In this document: positions 43,156 to 53,910 of the stretch, piece after piece
Layout of the letters: the number at the start of each line of letters is the position of its first letter
How positions within the stretch are numbered: position 1 is the first letter of the stretch
NCBI RefSeq assembly: GCF_029784135.1
Contig: NC_073746.1
Coordinates: forward strand, 97,867,015-97,931,014
Origin: Toxorhynchites rutilus septentrionalis
Lineage: Eukaryota > Arthropoda > Insecta > Diptera > Culicidae
DNA length: 64,000 nt
Direction of reading: 5' to 3'
Program-made: the position numbers and the translations under genes
The notes under the pieces: model-generated
Told to the model about the DNA's origin: nothing
Seen by the model: the letters and a program-made list of their open reading frames with translations, nothing else
Databases searched by the model: none

Positions 43156-43439
43156 ATTTATAATAAATAAATAAACTTGCACTGTTCTCTTTTTTCGCCT
43201 GCTTTACCATGGCTCGGATGGTTGTGTTAATTGCAATGCCAGATGTGAAATATTCGACAGCTCGAAGGTAAACATAAAACACAAAACGAGCGAGAATAAG
43301 CGACCTTTGTTGTTTCTGAGAATTTTCTTCAGAGGAGATGCAATACTTATACGCTAGCGCCAGCTTACTTACTATGCAAGGGCGGAATTCACTTCGCAAA
43401 TATTCTCTTATCGCTATCCCCCTTCGTTGTTTCTATTCT

Positions 43440-43925
43440 AGCGGCTGCATAAGTTGCCCGTCATTGACAGCTCTGTTCGGGAAAGCACACAAATGGACAG
43501 AACAAATGTATGGGGGAATGTGGATGCTTCCAATTTTCATCAATTTAAACCATATACAGACAGTCTTCCGAAAAACACTTACACATGTCCACGCGATGTG
43601 AAAATTCCATGTTTTTGTTTGAATTCGAACATGATTCTCGCTAGTGTTGAGTGTCTATCCCCAACACGAACAATGATACACAAACATAGACATGTGAAAA
43701 CAAACACGATGTTTATAATTCAAGAACATCATGTACAAACATATCACCCGATGTCGCAGTATTCATTGCTTTCGTTTCGTTTCTTTTCATACACGGAAAG
43801 AAATTATTCATCCCAAAACATTTCTTCGTAGAATACTTTTTCACAGAAACGAACTTGAAATTTAGTTTGCATTTCAAAAATTGCACGAACTAAGAGGCTA
43901 TAAGTTCATGCACCAAAATATATAT
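43440..43925 (+). repeat. Palindrome-family repeat copy with nested inverted segment
   Basis: AAGCACACAAATGGACAGAAC and AAATGTATGGGG at 43484-43520 match 14164-14200, here without the SINE. From about 43560, CAGACAGTCTTCC, ACATGTCCACGCG and later ACAAACATAGACATG text recurs in inverted orientation at 47150-47340, suggesting a second nested repeat. No palindrome terminus is present. Confidence 0.55.
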
Positions 43926-43929
43926 TTTT

Positions 43930-44230
43930 ATTAAGGCTCATATGGCGTTAGCCTAACGGGGCCGGGAGTTCAATATTTTGACAATGTTTGCTTACAACTA
44001 TGTTAGTAATATGTAACCGATTACTCGCGGTTGGCTCGAGGTTAGTATTACAAGTGTTCTCATAATTGGGATGTTGCAGTCTTCAGTGCTCTTCACGTGT
44101 GCCCGACATGGGATACTTCCTATTGGGATGCAGCTGACCGTTAATCAGCAACGACCCCCTAGTCTGCACCCCATATATAGCGTGGTGCGTCTTTTTCTAC
44201 TCGAGGAATCCAGGATAGAATGATCACTAC
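43930..44230 (-). mobile_element. LINE 3' end, minus strand, uninterrupted
   Basis: Parallel to 12205-12785 but without the SINE: GGCTCATATGGCGT at 43939, ACCGATTACTCGCGG, GGGATGTTGCAGTCTTCAGT, CCTATTGGGATGCAGCTGAC, then TCGAGGAATCCAGGATAGAA at 44201-44220. The last matches the reverse complement of 61827-61846 in the LINE 3' UTR. It serves as the empty-site reference for both the SINE and the TTAA element. Confidence 0.88.
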
Positions 44231-44505
44231 CCACAATTCGTTTTGCCTGCCAAGATCGGGTCGATGAAATGTCAACAATCGACCTCAAATGCTGCCACCT
44301 TGCAATCGAGTTATCGACCTTTCATATGCATTCATCGAACAACTTGACGCCACTTTTTCGCCAACATGTGCAAGGCGTCGACCTGCTTGCAGCGCTGCTT
44401 TCAGCACTGCTTGCTGCTTGTTTGTATTGGTTTGTTATTGAAAATGAAAAGGAAATACATTGATCGATTTTAAACATATTTATTATTATTCAAATCCGAC
44501 TGAGT
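44231..44505. other. Single-copy spacer
   Basis: Moderate GC with a short plus-strand ORF (44269-44463) ending in a hydrophobic LLAALLSALLAACLYWFV stretch that resembles a membrane segment. No other support for a gene. Confidence 0.3.
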
Positions 44506-44875
44506 ACATTGATGAATACCTCCTTGCCCTTGATGACACAGATATGTGGCTGAGGAGGATTCTTCAATGTGCGTGAAGCACGGGGTCTCCGATGGGGAAA
44601 ATTGCTCGAAATACTATCGATGGCCAGGTCCTGCTGCGGTTGCTGTTGATGCTGTTCCCCGGAATAGCACCCTGGACTTAGAGGATACTGCTGCGGGAAA
44701 GCTGATGCTGTTGGCTGGTGTGACAGAAGTGGAAATAAGCAATGTGGTGATGAGGGAAATCATCTTTCTCATTCGCCGATTGATTGAGTCGGATGTATTC
44801 ATAGCTGAAACAAAATAAAATGATTAGTAAGTGAAAAGCAGAAATGAATTCCCTACTCACCAGTTGTATGATCCG
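44506..44875 (-). pseudogene. Tandem copy A of a small spliced-looking gene
   Basis: On the minus strand GGATCATACAACTG/GTGAGTA (44875-44850) is a donor, and TTTATTTTGTTTCAG/CTATGAATACAT (about 44815-44790) is an acceptor. This leaves an intron of about 50 bases. The downstream frame reads AMNTSDSINRRMRKMIS, LITTLLISTSVTPANSISFP and on to a stop near 44614. The upstream ATG present in copy B reads CCG here. Copy B differs after SIN by having a second donor-like GTAAGT. The product is not recognised. Confidence 0.45.
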
Positions 44876-45002
44876 GATAAAAATGCGAACATTAAAATAT
44901 CATGCGATTACGTTCGCTTACCTCGCCTATTTTCATTCTACTCTACAACGGAATCAGTGCATTCGGGTTCCTCCGGGTGGTAATTCAGCTGAGCAAGTTG
45001 AT

Positions 45003-45390
45003 AAATACCTCCTTGTCGTTTAGTTTTCGTGTCTGAAGAGGATTTTTGAATGTGCGCGAAGCACGGAACCTCTAATGGGGAAAGTTCTTCGCAATACCAT
45101 ACCATGGTCAAATTCTGCTGCTGCTGCTGTTAATGCTGTCCCCCGGCATTGCCAACAGGGGTTGGAGGTTACTGCTGCAGGAAAATGGATGTTGTTGGCT
45201 GCTGTGATAGAAGTGGAAATCCGCACTGTGGTGATGGGAGAAATCATCTTTCTCACTTACCGATTGATGGAAGCAAACGAGTCGAATGTATTCATAGCTG
45301 ATAAGACAAGATAAAATAATTAATAATTAAAAAGCCGAAATATATTTCATACTCACCAGTTGTATGATCCATTTGTTTTTGTTTGAGATG
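45003..45390 (-). CDS. Tandem copy B of a small spliced-looking gene
   Basis: The minus-strand ATG at 45373 starts MDHTT, interrupted by the donor ACTG/GTGAGTATG (45358/45357). The acceptor TCTTGTCTTATCAG/CTATGAATAC lies near 45303, giving a 56-base intron. The next exon reads AMNTFDSFASIN and ends at a good donor, AATCG/GTAAGTGAG (about 45262). Without that splice the frame meets TAA at once. Beyond it is Gln/His/Ser-rich coding potential (HHHSADFHFYHSSQQH) with a (CTG)n run at 45117-45131. It is about 490 bp from copy A and roughly 75-80% identical. The function is unknown. Confidence 0.4.
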
Positions 45391-45860
45391 ACAGTTTAGC
45401 GGAGTGGAAAAAGGAACCACCAGTGATGCCATTTGGTTTGTTTAATTATTCAGTATTTTCGACTAACGAACTATCCGCGTTGACGATATTGGGGAATAGG
45501 CATGACAGTATGGATTTGCAGAAGGAATGAATACACTTTTAAAATGAAAATTATGAATGAACATGATTTTTCCTTAATCAAATTAGTACTCTATGTAAGT
45601 GAAAATCATCATTGCCTGCAAGTGGTGAAAAAACGTCATAAAAAAATATGTTTTGAAATAATTTTATATTATAATGACAAGTTTTTTTGAGAAAATCTGA
45701 ACATCTATAGAAAATAATTCAAATTAGGGTCATGACAACGTACTTTAAGTAGAAAAAATTATGCCAAGAAAAAAATTTCATACAAATTTTAGCAAATATA
45801 AACTGATTCGGGCCGACTAATATGATAGAGAATAGTTTGCCTCATACAAACTAATGCCGT
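45391..45860. other. No gene recognised
   Basis: AT-rich spacer between the duplicated copies and the LINE fragment. Confidence 0.4.
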
Positions 45861-45864
45861 ATCT

Positions 45865-46300
45865 AGATGTCGATACCTAATCGTCGTCATCGTGAATAGG
45901 TAACAGCGTTACGGTCGTTGTTAGGTCGATGTTTTTTTCGTCGATTGGATTGTGGGTAGCCGGCGCAATCATCAGCTCGTGTAGAGTTGTCATGAGCGGT
46001 ACAACCTTTGGCTCTTGTTGAATCATCAGTGGACTGCACAATCTTCGGCCCGTGTGTGTGGCATATAAAACGCTATTGTGAATGGAGCTTAACTATGCTA
46101 GTACCATCATCCACCGTTGCAAGCGGAGTAGTACAAAGCCGTTAAACGAGTAACGCCTCAACTCACACACACGACCCGAGCATCTCCCCACCAACCATTC
46201 ACCCACTCTTTTACGGTGTCTCGTCGAGGTAAGTCGCACACCGTGTATCTGTAAAGAGTGTGTGTATGTATTGCCGCGACTAAGTAAAAGTTTATAGATC
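45865..46300 (-). mobile_element. LINE 3' UTR fragment, minus strand, with an insertion
   Basis: 45955-46050 (ATCATCAGCTCGTGTAGAG, TTTGGCTCTTGTTGAATCATCAG) and 46240-46300 (TGTAAAGAGTGTGTGTATG, GACTAAGTAAAAGTTTATAG) are reverse complements of 61740-61815 and 61668-61722. The intervening 46050-46235 (ACGCTATTGTGAATGGAGC through ACTCTTTTACGGTGTCTCG) is absent from the 61200 copy. It is either an insertion here or a deletion there. Confidence 0.8.
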
Positions 46301-46753
46301 GTTCATGCACATTTTGCAAGTCTGATTAAATAATCCTTGGTTCCGTTCAAAGAAAACATTCTCTGAATAGAAAGAAGTTTTCTATTTTTTTTTTGCGTGC
46401 ATGTTGGCAATTAAAGTCTGGGGAGCCGACTGCATAGCGGTCGACGTCGTACAAATGCTGACCAAAAAAATAAATACCCAAAAATTAGTTTTAGATGCAA
46501 CCTTCAGCGGCACACAGCAGAACCAGCAGAGAAATTTCAGCGGCTAAAACACACCATTAATTTCTCGATGTTACCACAAACTGAAGGAAGGAAAAAACTA
46601 AAAGCTACACTTACACTGCACTACATATGCTATGTGTGCATGCGATTGCATCATCATTTCTTCTCCTCTTCTTCGCTCGTTTTATAGCTCGGGTCGTGAT
46701 CGTCGCGAACAAGCAGTATTGGCCATTTGTATTCAAAGATCCAGCCAAAATTG
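46301..46753. other. No gene recognised
   Basis: No repeat family or convincing ORF. Confidence 0.4.
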
Positions 46754-46794
46754 TTGCTCCCGTGGTCGAGTGGTTAGCGTCACGCCTAACATGT
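46754..46794 (+). mobile_element. SINE head only (tRNA-like 5' fragment)
   Basis: TTGCTCCCGTGGTCGAGTGG followed by TTAGCGTCACGCCTAACATG is the first ~41 bases of the SINE. It includes the A box but lacks the B box, body and tail. A 5'-only fragment is unusual for a retroposon, which normally loses its 5' end. Confidence 0.8.
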
Positions 46795-47139
46795 CACTGC
46801 TGAATAATTCAATTTTAGTACTTGTTCAAATAGCTAATAATAGCGAATGCTACATGAATATAAATGCGTGCACTAAATAATTATATTAATTGTAAAAAAC
46901 TCTGATATCAATCGACGTTTATTTTGTTCAGAACAGATAAAGAGGTTTATTTTATTTGCCCAATATTTTAAACGAATCAACCATTGTCATGATAGGAAAG
47001 CATTTTTTTCCATGTCAACATACCAAAACACCACGCGTTGAATGGTGGTGGTGTGGTGTCCGATTCGCTTCTTCTACTCTACGCACTGCCGGTGCTTGGG
47101 GTGAAAATGCAAGAGAAACTGTACGCCATGTTCGAACAA
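46795..47139. other. No gene recognised
   Basis: 47030-47120 is GC-richer (GAATGGTGGTGGTGTGGTGT) without a supported gene. Confidence 0.4.
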
Positions 47140-47500
47140 TGTGATGAATGTGAAACATTGGGATTAAACATCGTATGTCCAAACATACCACGAATACAAA
47201 CATGTCACATTTTCTAACATAGGTACGAAAAAATCATGTTTGTACTCAAACACAAAACTGTGAACAGCAGCGTGGACATGTTTATTCCGGACGCAGTGTT
47301 TTTTGTGAAACATGGAAGACTGTATACAGACTATGGGATTGTAATGTATAGCATATAAAACAAATCTTGAAAATTTCTGATTCGATTGGTATACAAATCG
47401 TTAAAATCCTTTCGCAGCAAAAATAGTTATTAACGTTAACTTTATTTCATTAAAACGTGACAAATCAAAAAAATTGTAAGACGTAGTCCTACGCCGAAAA
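47140..47500 (+). repeat. Palindrome-family repeat copy with nested inverted segment
   Basis: 47150-47335 is inverted relative to 43560-43740. 47336-47500 matches the family 3' part (AATGTATAGCATATAAAACAAATCTT, GATTCGATTGGTATAC, AATAGTTATTAACGTTAA, AAAACGTGAC) and ends in GACGTAGTCCTACGCC at 47481-47496. The GGCACCCTT motif present in 14385 is lost here. Confidence 0.7.
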
Positions 47501-48438
47501 AAAATAAAAATAGAAAAATTAGCGAGCGGGATGATTTAAAATTACAAATTCCCGGTATATATTTGACAGAATGTATACTCCAAGCCCATATGTATGAATG
47601 TTCCGCGTCGCCGTTGTAGGCGTATCTCGTGATCACAGCTGTTTTGCTGATCTTTCTTGCCTGTCTTCAGATGAGCCAGGTTTAAGAGTGTAATTGGCTT
47701 TTCCTGATACAAAGCTGACGTCCTCTGAGAAGATGTCCGTTGGGAAAACATTGCTTCTAGCTGATCCATACGTAAGTGATCTGTTGACGTATCTACATTC
47801 AACAAGTGAATTAAGTGTTTTGATTTTTTTTTTTTGCTTCTTGAAGCCTCGAAGCCTCTTCCATCTTACGTGATGTCAATATTGCAGCAGTTTCTTCTGT
47901 ATATGAGAGGATCTGTTAATAGGCACTTCAACATCTGGTGCACAGCTTTGCCGCTGCAGCGGAAATTAGCTGGAAAAACAGCATCTAATTTCAAGTTTCC
48001 CACTGCCAGACCCACCTCGATTGAACGTACGGATGTCTGATGTGATCTGAGAGCAAAGTGCGTGTGTCTGGCTGATTGTATGCTTCGTATCATTACGGAT
48101 CGGTCCAGTCGGGACGCGGGGGAATTTGTAATTTTTGCTCCAGTTTAGCGAAAAAAAAGTGAAGCGAATCAATTAATTACCATTTGACAGTTATAAATTT
48201 TATCATTTTATTATTATTTTATAGTGTGGCAAATGCGACAAACAGCGAAGGTTGATCGTTTCCTTGTTGGCCTGCCACACGTCTTCGGGTGGGTACGGAG
48301 ATATGTTTTGGTTCATTTTGCCGGCATGAAAGGTGGAAGAGCGGTCGCAAAGTTAATGCAATAAACAGTGCAGAGCAAGTGAATTCATAACCCAAGATGA
48401 CATATGTATGGATTCACAGCATATACAGTTGCAGATGT
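47501..48438. other. No gene recognised
   Basis: Includes minus-strand ORFs of up to 87 codons (47542-47805) without a recognisable domain. 47830-48120 is near 45% GC. Confidence 0.4.
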
Positions 48439-48439
48439 T

Positions 48440-48520
48440 TTTTAACGTAGGACTACGTCTTACATTAAGGGTGCCAAATCAGAAAACAGGTCACGTTCTA
48501 GTTCTTAAGAAAATTCTAGT
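48440..48520 (-). repeat. GACGTAG-palindrome family terminus, minus strand
   Basis: AACGTAGGACTACGTC (48444-48459) is followed by TTACATTAAGGGTGCCAAAT and AGAAAACAGGTCACGTT, the reverse complement of the 14375-14417 terminus. Only this terminal ~80 bases is present. Confidence 0.8.
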
Positions 48521-50224
48521 CATTAAGAACTTCCACCCACCAACGTCTAAGGAAGAAGTTCGCAAGTTACACCTACAAAATGAGGATTGTTTAGATTTTT
48601 AAAATGTACGATTAAAAGAAATGCGTCAAGATTGAATCGACCAAATTTCGATCATAACACCCATTGCTCGATTTTTTCGAACTTTTTCTCGAGGGCCACT
48701 TGTCACCGATGCAATAAACCATTTGTCAACGGTACAATAAACTGTTGCCATGTTGGGATGTTCTATTCAAAAAATTTACATGAAGACGCAACAAACAATT
48801 GAAAGCAATTGAAATGGTATTCACGTGGCACGAGAGGTTCAAAGACGTCACACCCCGCTCTCTTTCAGGTCATTCCTGATGATTCAACACGATTTAAACA
48901 GTGCAGGCTGCTTCTACAAGGTCCTTTGATAGCCTTGAGAATAAATGGAACAGCACTGGTAATACACCATTGATGTCCCAGGGTCATAATTCTTTTAGTT
49001 CAGTGTTGATGAACGCTTTTGTGCTGAGATCAGTCTTGAAACATTGTATTTACATCAACCAGCAATTAGATTACGTGAACTGATGATTATAACAACATTC
49101 ATGGCCGTCGCTGTAGTCACTCCGAGCACTTGTCCTCACACTGGGAAGGAAATAAGTCGGCGATAGTTGGCGATTTCCGATCCCGAAACACACGCCTGAT
49201 GCCTACACACGTCCAATAACACCAACCACACAGCATACATAGGACCCGCGCGTCCAGGTGATATGTAAATTTTGTCCACTGCGAGCAGCAGCAGTCTCAT
49301 AATAATCACCTATAAGTTTCCTTCTTATCACACCGCGTCCATGCGCACCAACCCCGCGTGGCTGGTTCCGAAGATATGAATGTGTTGGCAATATATTCGT
49401 ACTCCTTACGGTGGAGGTGGTGGCCCAGCGGTCATCCTGTTCTTGCACTGGACGCGACCGAGAACGAACGAACCACCAAACGGATGGCTGATACTAGTGA
49501 TATGCTGAGCTGGTGGAAGCGCATCTGCTTGGTTTCCTGCTGGCGACGGCTGCGACGTTTAGGCACGTTGTTGTTGATTAAATGCAACCATACAACTCAA
49601 GTTTTGCAATTTGTGCGCCTCCGGATGAACCTGGCGCGGAAAATGAGGCATGAAGCATGTGCCTGCGGTAGAAGCGGACGAATGCTTCGGCAGATATCAT
49701 GCTCACAATTCGAAAAGAACGGGAAAATGAGAAAGAGGATGGCACTAATTATTTTCCAATGACACATTAATGTCAAAGCTGTTGTTTATTGTTGGAGGCT
49801 CTCCAGCGACTCGCAGGTTAGGTAAGGCTTTGTGAATCGGAGAACGAAGATAGCGCGAAGAACAGGTTAACAAGTGCAAGATATGTCTTCATATCGCTTC
49901 ATGTCACAATAAATCTGCAATTGGAATCAATAATATACTGTGACTAACTAATTCGATATGTCTAGAAAGGATTCTAGAACAGCCTTATAATTCAAAATTG
50001 ATGGTTTATTGTTAATCACTGCTAACGGATCGATCAATCGCATATGATTCAAGTGAACCACTCACTCAGGGTGCCGTCTCAAAATCCGAAATAATATTCC
50101 CTGATATTCCCTGATTTTGCAGTAATTTGCACTAAGATTCCAGACGAAGACAACTGGAAAATGTAATTATCTTCAATTATCTTTGGCAAAGAAAGTCGAT
50201 TTTATTCTTTGTCGTCATAATCCC
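48521..50224. other. Region without repeats; GC-richer 49090-49880
   Basis: 49358-49762 (plus) is open for 134 codons but begins with GTG. It shows only a basic, Trp/Arg-rich sequence (SLRWRWWPSG, WWKRICLVSCWRRLRRLG) and has no domain I recognise. The patch may be exonic or regulatory, but I cannot support a gene. Confidence 0.35.
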
Positions 50225-50738
50225 ATTTGTTTGAGTCAAATTTCCCACGTCAAACCATGAGGAACGGCCTCAAACCATAGAATTTCCATAGCTTGTTGAA
50301 CTTGCCTGTTCAAAGTGTGTATTGATTGATTTATATGCTCAAGATTTTCTATGCTGGCTACAAAAAAGCGACCATCATAGCAACCCCTTGGAAGAGCCCC
50401 CCTCAACGTTGGCGTTTCCATGCGAGACAGCAGATCATTTTGTCGGGGAAGGTTCTTATGATAGTTCGAGACCCCTCCCCACTCTCTAAGGGAGACTACC
50501 ATACAAATGAAACACAAATTTCTACATCACTCGCAGTGACGTAGTGAGGGTAGACAGCGCTCCCGGCAAACTATGGAAATGGCGCCCAAAAAAAATACCA
50601 CCTCATACGATTTTTTCAATAACTTTGAGTTTCTGATATTTCAAGAAAGCTACTCCTTTTTACCAAATTTCACTTTGAGCAATTTATCTGTATCTGTAAG
50701 GTTGGGAAAAATCATTACCAGCTTCGCTCATTCTCTAG

Positions 50739-50903
50739 TCAAATCTTTGCCTTGAATGCTTTAACTGAAACATAATGATCTTTAATTGCATTTAAATCAA
50801 GATCTGCTAACGATTCATTTTCGATCGAAAAAAATGCCATGTCATTGAGTCGGTCTTGGTTCATTTTAGAACGCAGATAATTTTCAATCAATTTACGATT
50901 GCT
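50739..50903 (-). pseudogene. hAT transposase C-terminal (hATC) remnant
   Basis: The minus strand reads SFSNRKLIENYLRSKMNQDR, LNDMAFFSIENESLADLD and AIKDHYVSVKAFKAKI, then stop. This matches the end of the hAT C-terminal dimerisation region (ERxFSxLKLIKxYLRSxMxQxRLxxLAxLSIE). It lies near one tip, as expected for the 3' end. Upstream coding sequence is disrupted by stops near 50930. Confidence 0.85.
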
Positions 50904-51059
50904 GAAACTGTGCATCTGCGGTCTGTGCCATTTTTTATTTAGTGTAAAGCAGACTAGCAAGCTCTTTCATTCCAGCACAAAAAATGCTCAAATATTGCCT
51001 TTCAATAACACAGACATTATTTAGAAGTACGCGTTCTTATAATGCAGCTCAGGAAATAA

Positions 51060-52072
51060 AGTATGTTTCAGTTAGAATTTGGTCGCCTATTTTTATTCAC
51101 TTCAGCGCCCCTAGTTGTCACATCGAGAAACTATTAACAGCGTTTTGATCCGGGTGGTTTGTTTATTCATTAGTACAGAATTCGTAAAGATTGAAGGATA
51201 CATCCAAAAGTTATCGACGATGGAACGCGAAAGGCGAAAAAAAAATTCGCGCAATCACATTGAGAACCCGAAGTGGTCCGGAGGAAAGATTGCAAAATCG
51301 AATTTCCAAAATCGACTTTAAATACCGTACTCAAACGTTACCGGGAGACGTCGAACACCGATGAAAACTTGAACAAAGTGAAAGAAATGGTACTTGAAAA
51401 TCGTCATACCAGCTTAAGAGAGAATTTGGCATTGCATATGGAACGGCAAAGCATGTTGTTTGGGTATGAGGCGCGTGAAAGCCAGGCTCGTTCCGAAGGA
51501 CCTGAATTTCGTGCAAAAAACACCATCAACAGACAGTTGCTGAAGAGATGATTTCACAAGCCCAAAGTGATCCAACCTTCGTGAAACGGATAATTACGGG
51601 CGACGAGAAATGGGTCTATGAATTAGACATAGAAACAAACAAGGATCGTCCGAGTAGCGTTTCGAAGACGAGAAAAAACCGTGTCCAACCACTCAAAAGT
51701 GAAAGTGATGCAGACTGTTTTCTCCGATTGTCAACACATAGTGCACTATGAGTACCTTCCACCGGCCTAGACAGTCAACAAAGAATATTATTTATCCGTT
51801 TTGAAGCGTTTGAGCTGTTTGTTTTCCTAGTTGAAGTTGCCACTTCGTGGAAAATGATTTCAGTCTATCGATGAGATCGAAGAGAAAGTTACGAGGGAAC
51901 TAAAAACCGTCCTTTCGTTGGCCTACCAGGGATTCATGGAGGACTGGGTCAAACGTTGACACATGTGTGTTGCTTCAGATTAATCGTATTTTGAAAGAGA
52001 TAAAATAAATTTGCCTGAAATTTAACTCTATTTTGTTTCATTTAAAAAATCCTGGTACTTTCTGATCATAGA
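51060..52072 (+). mobile_element. Mariner element (DD34D type), internally deleted
   Basis: The right tip CCTGGTACTTTCTGATCATA lies at about 52048-52067 and relates to the tip at 34128-34147. The transposase pseudogene is at 51220-51959. The left tip could not be fixed; the 5' leader (GGTCGCCTATTTTTATTC, GCGCCCCTAGTTGTCA) begins near 51075. Confidence 0.75.
51220..51959 (+). pseudogene. Mariner transposase, catalytic core deleted
   Basis: ATG 51220 starts MERERRKKNSRN, then ENPKWSGGKIAK and, after a frame change near 51310, STLNTVLKRYRET. Further segments: ISQAQSDPTFVKRIITGDEK and WVYELD with the first Asp, then, after a frame change, the region TVNKEYYLSVLKRL. The canonical HDNAPSH and SPDLAPCD segments are missing, removing two of the three acidic residues. 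The C-terminus resumes with FQSIDEIEEKVTRELK and AYQGFMEDWVKR before TGA at 51957. A second copy of this C-terminus lies at 33735-33960. Confidence 0.88.
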
Positions 52073-53150
52073 GTACGTAAAAATTAATTTTTAGACAAAA
52101 AGTCGGTAACAAATTTTACCCTGTCAAGCGTAGGTTAGGTTCAAATTTGTTTAAAACGTCGTACGGCCATTCACGGCGCCCCTCTGTATTAGCTCCATGC
52201 ATTTGTTTTGCATTGCATGGAGAGGCGCCCATGCAATGCAAAAAAAAATGCGTAGCGAATAATCAAAAGGGTTGATGTAATGTGGTGTTGGGTGTTTCAA
52301 TTTTGCGAAAATCAGAGAGAGGTTATTGGTTTTATTAATGTATGAACAGAAGCAACTACTCATGATGGATGGTTTTTCCTCAATTGAAACTTTTTTTGCT
52401 TGCCGCCCGCACACTACGCCACTGAACACACGAGAATTAAACAAGCAAATGAAACGAAATTTGGCATGTGGAGGTCTCAGGGTGCAATAAATGATTCTAT
52501 GGTAGTTAGATACTCCTCCCTCTCTCTTAGGGGGGCTTCTATACGAATGAAACACTAATTTCTGCATTACTCGAGAATTAATCAAGCAAATGGAACCAAA
52601 TTAGGCATTCGGAGGTTTTATGGGGCAAGAAACATTTCTATGGTGCTCCTCCCACCTTACGAAGGGGGGGGGGGGTGTTAGGGGTGTTGGCTGACATAGA
52701 AATGAAACACAAATTTCTGCATAACTCGAGAATTAATCAAGCAATTGAAACGAAATTAGGCATGTGGAGGTTTTAGGGTGTAATAAATTATTCTATGGTG
52801 GTTAGATACTCCTCCCCCTCTCTTAAGGGAGCCGCTATACAAATGAAACACAAATTTCTGCATTACTCGAGAATTAATCAAGCAAATGGAACCAAATTAG
52901 GCATTCGGAGGTTTTATGGGGCAAGAAACATTTCTAAGGTGGCTCAACACTCCTCCCACCTTTCGAAAAGGAGGGGTGCTGCCATAGAAATGAAACACAA
53001 ATTTCTGCATGACTCGAGAACTAATCAAGCCAATGGAACCAAATGTGGGATATGGAGGTTTTAGGGAGTAATAAATGTTTTATGGTGGTTTGAAACTCCT
53101 TTCCCCTCTCTAAAGAGGAGGGGAGGGTGTTGAACAACTCGACAACTAAA

Positions 53151-53910
53151 TATTAGGCGATCTGCTTAAGGGTTCCAAATTACTCCCACTTACCCTACCA
53201 AAATCATGATGAATCAGGATCATTTCTGGAAAATCAGGCTAAATTGAGTGTTTGTCAGGATACCAGGGAACGTTACAAAAAGTCTGGGAAATCCTGAAAA
53301 ATCAGGAAGGTTGGCATCTCTGGAGCCAAGTCTGCTGGGACTCCACTGATACGCCAAAAGCCGTCCATATATTCGAAAGATTTTCGATTCGTTTTCCAAA
53401 ACGGATGATTCAATGTTTCAAAAATATCAGAACCAATGATGACAGGGTCATCAGGGGTTGTGGGGATCCGATACCTTTTACTTTCACGCTGTTCCTCCTT
53501 CTGAGGGCTAACTTCGCTGGCAGGAGATGCAACTACATGCACTGAAGTGAATGTACACAGAAAACTTGGCTAGTTAAGTACACTTTTTGTATCATTAACA
53601 TTCCAAAACTCGAATAATTGAAGGTCTGATCAAATTGTATACAGTAGTAATCAAAATTGTAAAAATAACACGAGTTATTTCCCTGGTTGGTGATGAAATT
53701 CCCGTTGTTTGAATTCCTAGCTATTCAAGGTTTTCCCAGGTAGTCGACACCCTCTCACAGTATTTACGTAAAGTGAGAAAGACTTGTTACCGCGACAAGT
53801 AACGAAAATGAATTATTCAAATTGTTTTATCGATACTTCACGATATATCGATCACTACATCAATTAATTTCAATTAATTTCTTCCAACCTAATATTGAGT
53901 CATTTCAATA
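53151..53910. other. No gene recognised; degenerate repeat text
   Basis: 53210-53320 has repeated AATCAGG / TCAGGA motifs (also at 50100-50130) and GGTTGGCATCTCTGG, which looks like the end of a hAT-type repeat. 53252-53545 is open on both strands without a recognisable domain. Confidence 0.35.

Larger units (their letters stand above)
50534..52424 (-). mobile_element. hAT element (1891 bp) with 8-bp TSD, containing a mariner
   Basis: The tips are CAGTGACGTAGTGAGGG and, on the reverse strand, CAGTGGCGTAGTGTGCGGG. The duplication is ATCACTCG (50526-50533) / AACACACG (52425-52432), six of eight identical, replacing AT/AACTCG of the uninterrupted units. CAGTGGCGTAG tips are typical of hAT elements with ZMYM/TTF-type transposases. 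A C-terminal hAT dimerisation fragment lies at 50739-50903. A mariner occupies about 51060-52072, so the hAT coding region is mostly gone. Confidence 0.85.
50225..53150 (-). repeat. TAGCTGACCCGGC-family unit array, minus strand, split by a hAT element
   Basis: 50440-50533 and 52425-53150 hold units with AAATGAAACACAAATTTCTG, ACTCGAGAATTAATCAAGC, GGAACCAAATTAGGCAT and GGAGGTTTTA. There are four to five copies of about 125-150 bp, in the minus orientation of the 18990-19700 array. The hAT element at 50534-52424 lies between 'aaatttctacatcactcg' and 'agaattaaacaagc'. Confidence 0.85.

Noticed and set aside
49358..49762. 134-codon plus-strand ORF as a gene
   Set aside because: Begins with GTG, has no recognisable domain and no splice or promoter support; left as part of an unassigned GC-richer region.
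52151..52585. 144-codon minus-strand ORF
   Set aside because: It spans the end of the hAT element and units of the 130-bp repeat array; no selection for coding is expected across an element boundary.
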